Below, in pieces: positions 6,274-6,962 of a stretch of DNA of 6,962 nt; the first letter of the stretch is position 1, and each line of letters begins with the position of its first letter. The position numbers and the translations under genes were made by a program. This stretch comes from an uncultured Gammaproteobacteria bacterium. Its GTDB lineage: Bacteria > Pseudomonadota > Gammaproteobacteria > Ga0077536. Below the pieces are notes generated by a model that had not been told where the DNA came from, ran no database searches, and saw only the letters and a list, made by a program, of their open reading frames with translations. Location of the stretch: NCBI GenBank assembly GCA_903866355.1, contig CAIPNE010000313.1, positions 1 through 6,962 of the forward strand, in the 5' to 3' direction.

Positions 6274-6680
6274 GCGCTTGGTCGCCGGGCTTGGTTGGGT
6301 GTGCGTGGCAGTTCTTTCGCGACGTTAAGGCCTGCGCCCGGCCTCTGGCTATCGGCCAGATTGTTGACGATCTTCGGGCCTGCGCGGATCGCGCCGCTCT
6401 GCGTTCTCGGCGCGCAAGCAGGCTGCGGCGATGATCAATAGCGCATCTCACTTCGGGCTCACGCCCCGCGGGTTCGCCATTTTATGACGCGTTCTTTCTC
6501 GGCGCTTACTCCGGGCCTTTCGTACCAGCGGCGGAGCCGACCGCCGAACGTCAGTCTGGGGATCCATCAAGAAATTCAGCACGCAGGGGGCAACGACTGC
6601 AAGCGCGTCTCGGCCGTTGGCGCGGCTGACCATGCGTTAGGGGTGCAGGCCCAAGGCCCGCACTCCGATCAAAATCGCGC

Positions 6681-6962
6681 TTAGCTTTGATCTGCCAGGT
6701 GCACGTTTTTGGAGATCCCGCGCGGCCATTGCTGCCACGCGCCGAGGTTGGCGGCACCCTCAACCAGCAGTGCGCCAACAAAACCCGCGGTGGGTTCTAG
6801 ATGGTAGAGGCGCCACGCTGCTGCGACAGTACCAGGAATAGACCACGCCAGAATGGCCGCCGGTTGATGGGGCTGGAGAGAAACCGCAAACGAATCTAGC
6901 GGGATGGACAGACCGCCACCCAGTGCTTTTATAACGGCTTCCTTGCGAGTCCAACAATGTAG
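6681..6962 (-). CDS. Sfp-type 4'-phosphopantetheinyl transferase, C-terminal part
   Basis: On the minus strand the frame is open from the window edge (first codon 6962-6960) to a TAA at 6683-6681, giving the last 93 residues. Enzymes of this family move the 4'-phosphopantetheine arm of coenzyme A onto the serine of carrier proteins in fatty-acid, polyketide or non-ribosomal peptide synthesis. The visible part starts LHCWTRKEAVIKALGGGL, the family's W-x-x-KEA-x-x-K block in which the glutamate helps hold Mg2+ and the lysines contact substrate. SIPLDSFAVSL follows, as in Sfp/EntD-like proteins. The N-terminal half, with the other metal-binding acidic residues, lies outside the window. The tail after 'GALLVEG' is a little longer than the core fold needs. 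The gene converges on the CHAT operon and is probably unrelated flanking DNA, though the target carrier protein cannot be known from here. Confidence 0.88.
   Translation of the reverse strand, partial: LHCWTRKEAVIKALGGGLSIPLDSFAVSLQPHQPAAILAWSIPGTVAAAWRLYHLEPTAGFVGALLVEGAANLGAWQQWPRGISKNVHLADQS

Larger units (their letters stand above)
5947..6680. other. Gene-poor stretch between the CHAT gene and the convergent transferase gene
   Basis: No gene here can be supported. Frames on both strands are short and Arg-rich, lack ribosome binding sites and match no family I recognise. Examples are a 56-codon plus-strand frame at 6264-6434, a 61-residue minus-strand frame at 6448-6633 and a plus-strand frame at 6484-6684. 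Several hairpins occur, including 6231-6245 and CTGGC/GCCAG at 6345-6359. I see no clear intrinsic terminator with a T-run after the CHAT stop codon, and no terminal inverted repeats of an insertion sequence. It may be decayed coding DNA. Confidence 0.5.

Noticed and set aside
1..6962. CRISPR array or tRNA gene
   Set aside because: No regularly spaced identical repeats with unique spacers. The only tandem repeat is the coding 24-bp array. No cloverleaf sequence was recognised on either strand.

Overview
The window looks like an accessory region of a high-GC proteobacterium. The genes are GC-rich, with Ala/Arg-rich proteins and good Shine-Dalgarno sites, and the right edge carries a chromosomal-type Sfp-family phosphopantetheinyl transferase. 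I cannot name the genus. The left edge (1-218) is a recombination scar: a few codons of a GHKL/HSP90-like ATPase run in frame into the 3' end of an unrelated, AT-richer SGNH/acyltransferase-like gene. About 700 bases without a convincing gene follow.

The core (938-5946) is three co-directional genes, each with its own ribosome binding site and all intact at the catalytic residues. The first is a patatin-like phospholipase (938-2122, GxSxG nucleophile and DGG aspartate). The second is a clostripain-like C11 cysteine protease with no signal peptide (2273-3541, His103/Cys199). The third is a large CHAT-domain caspase-like protease (3655-5946, His231/Cys280), whose C-terminal half has Gly/Val repeats, a Lys-punctuated octapeptide linker and a predicted beta-sandwich. 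The gaps between the genes are 150 and 113 bases.

The right flank (5947-6680) has no supported gene, only a decayed-looking minus-strand reading frame and small hairpins. It ends in the 3' part of the convergent phosphopantetheinyl transferase gene (6681-6962), which continues beyond the window.

My reading is that two different cysteine proteases plus a lipase form a cytoplasmic proteolytic cascade ending in membrane damage, probably an abortive-infection or programmed-death type defence cassette. The enzyme families and catalytic motifs are visible in the sequence. The cascade, its order and the defence role are inference. I do not recognise this exact three-gene combination as a named system. 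No cyclase, CRISPR array, NTPase sensor or gasdermin gene is visible here; if a sensor lies within the cassette, the C-terminal half of the CHAT protein is the best candidate.
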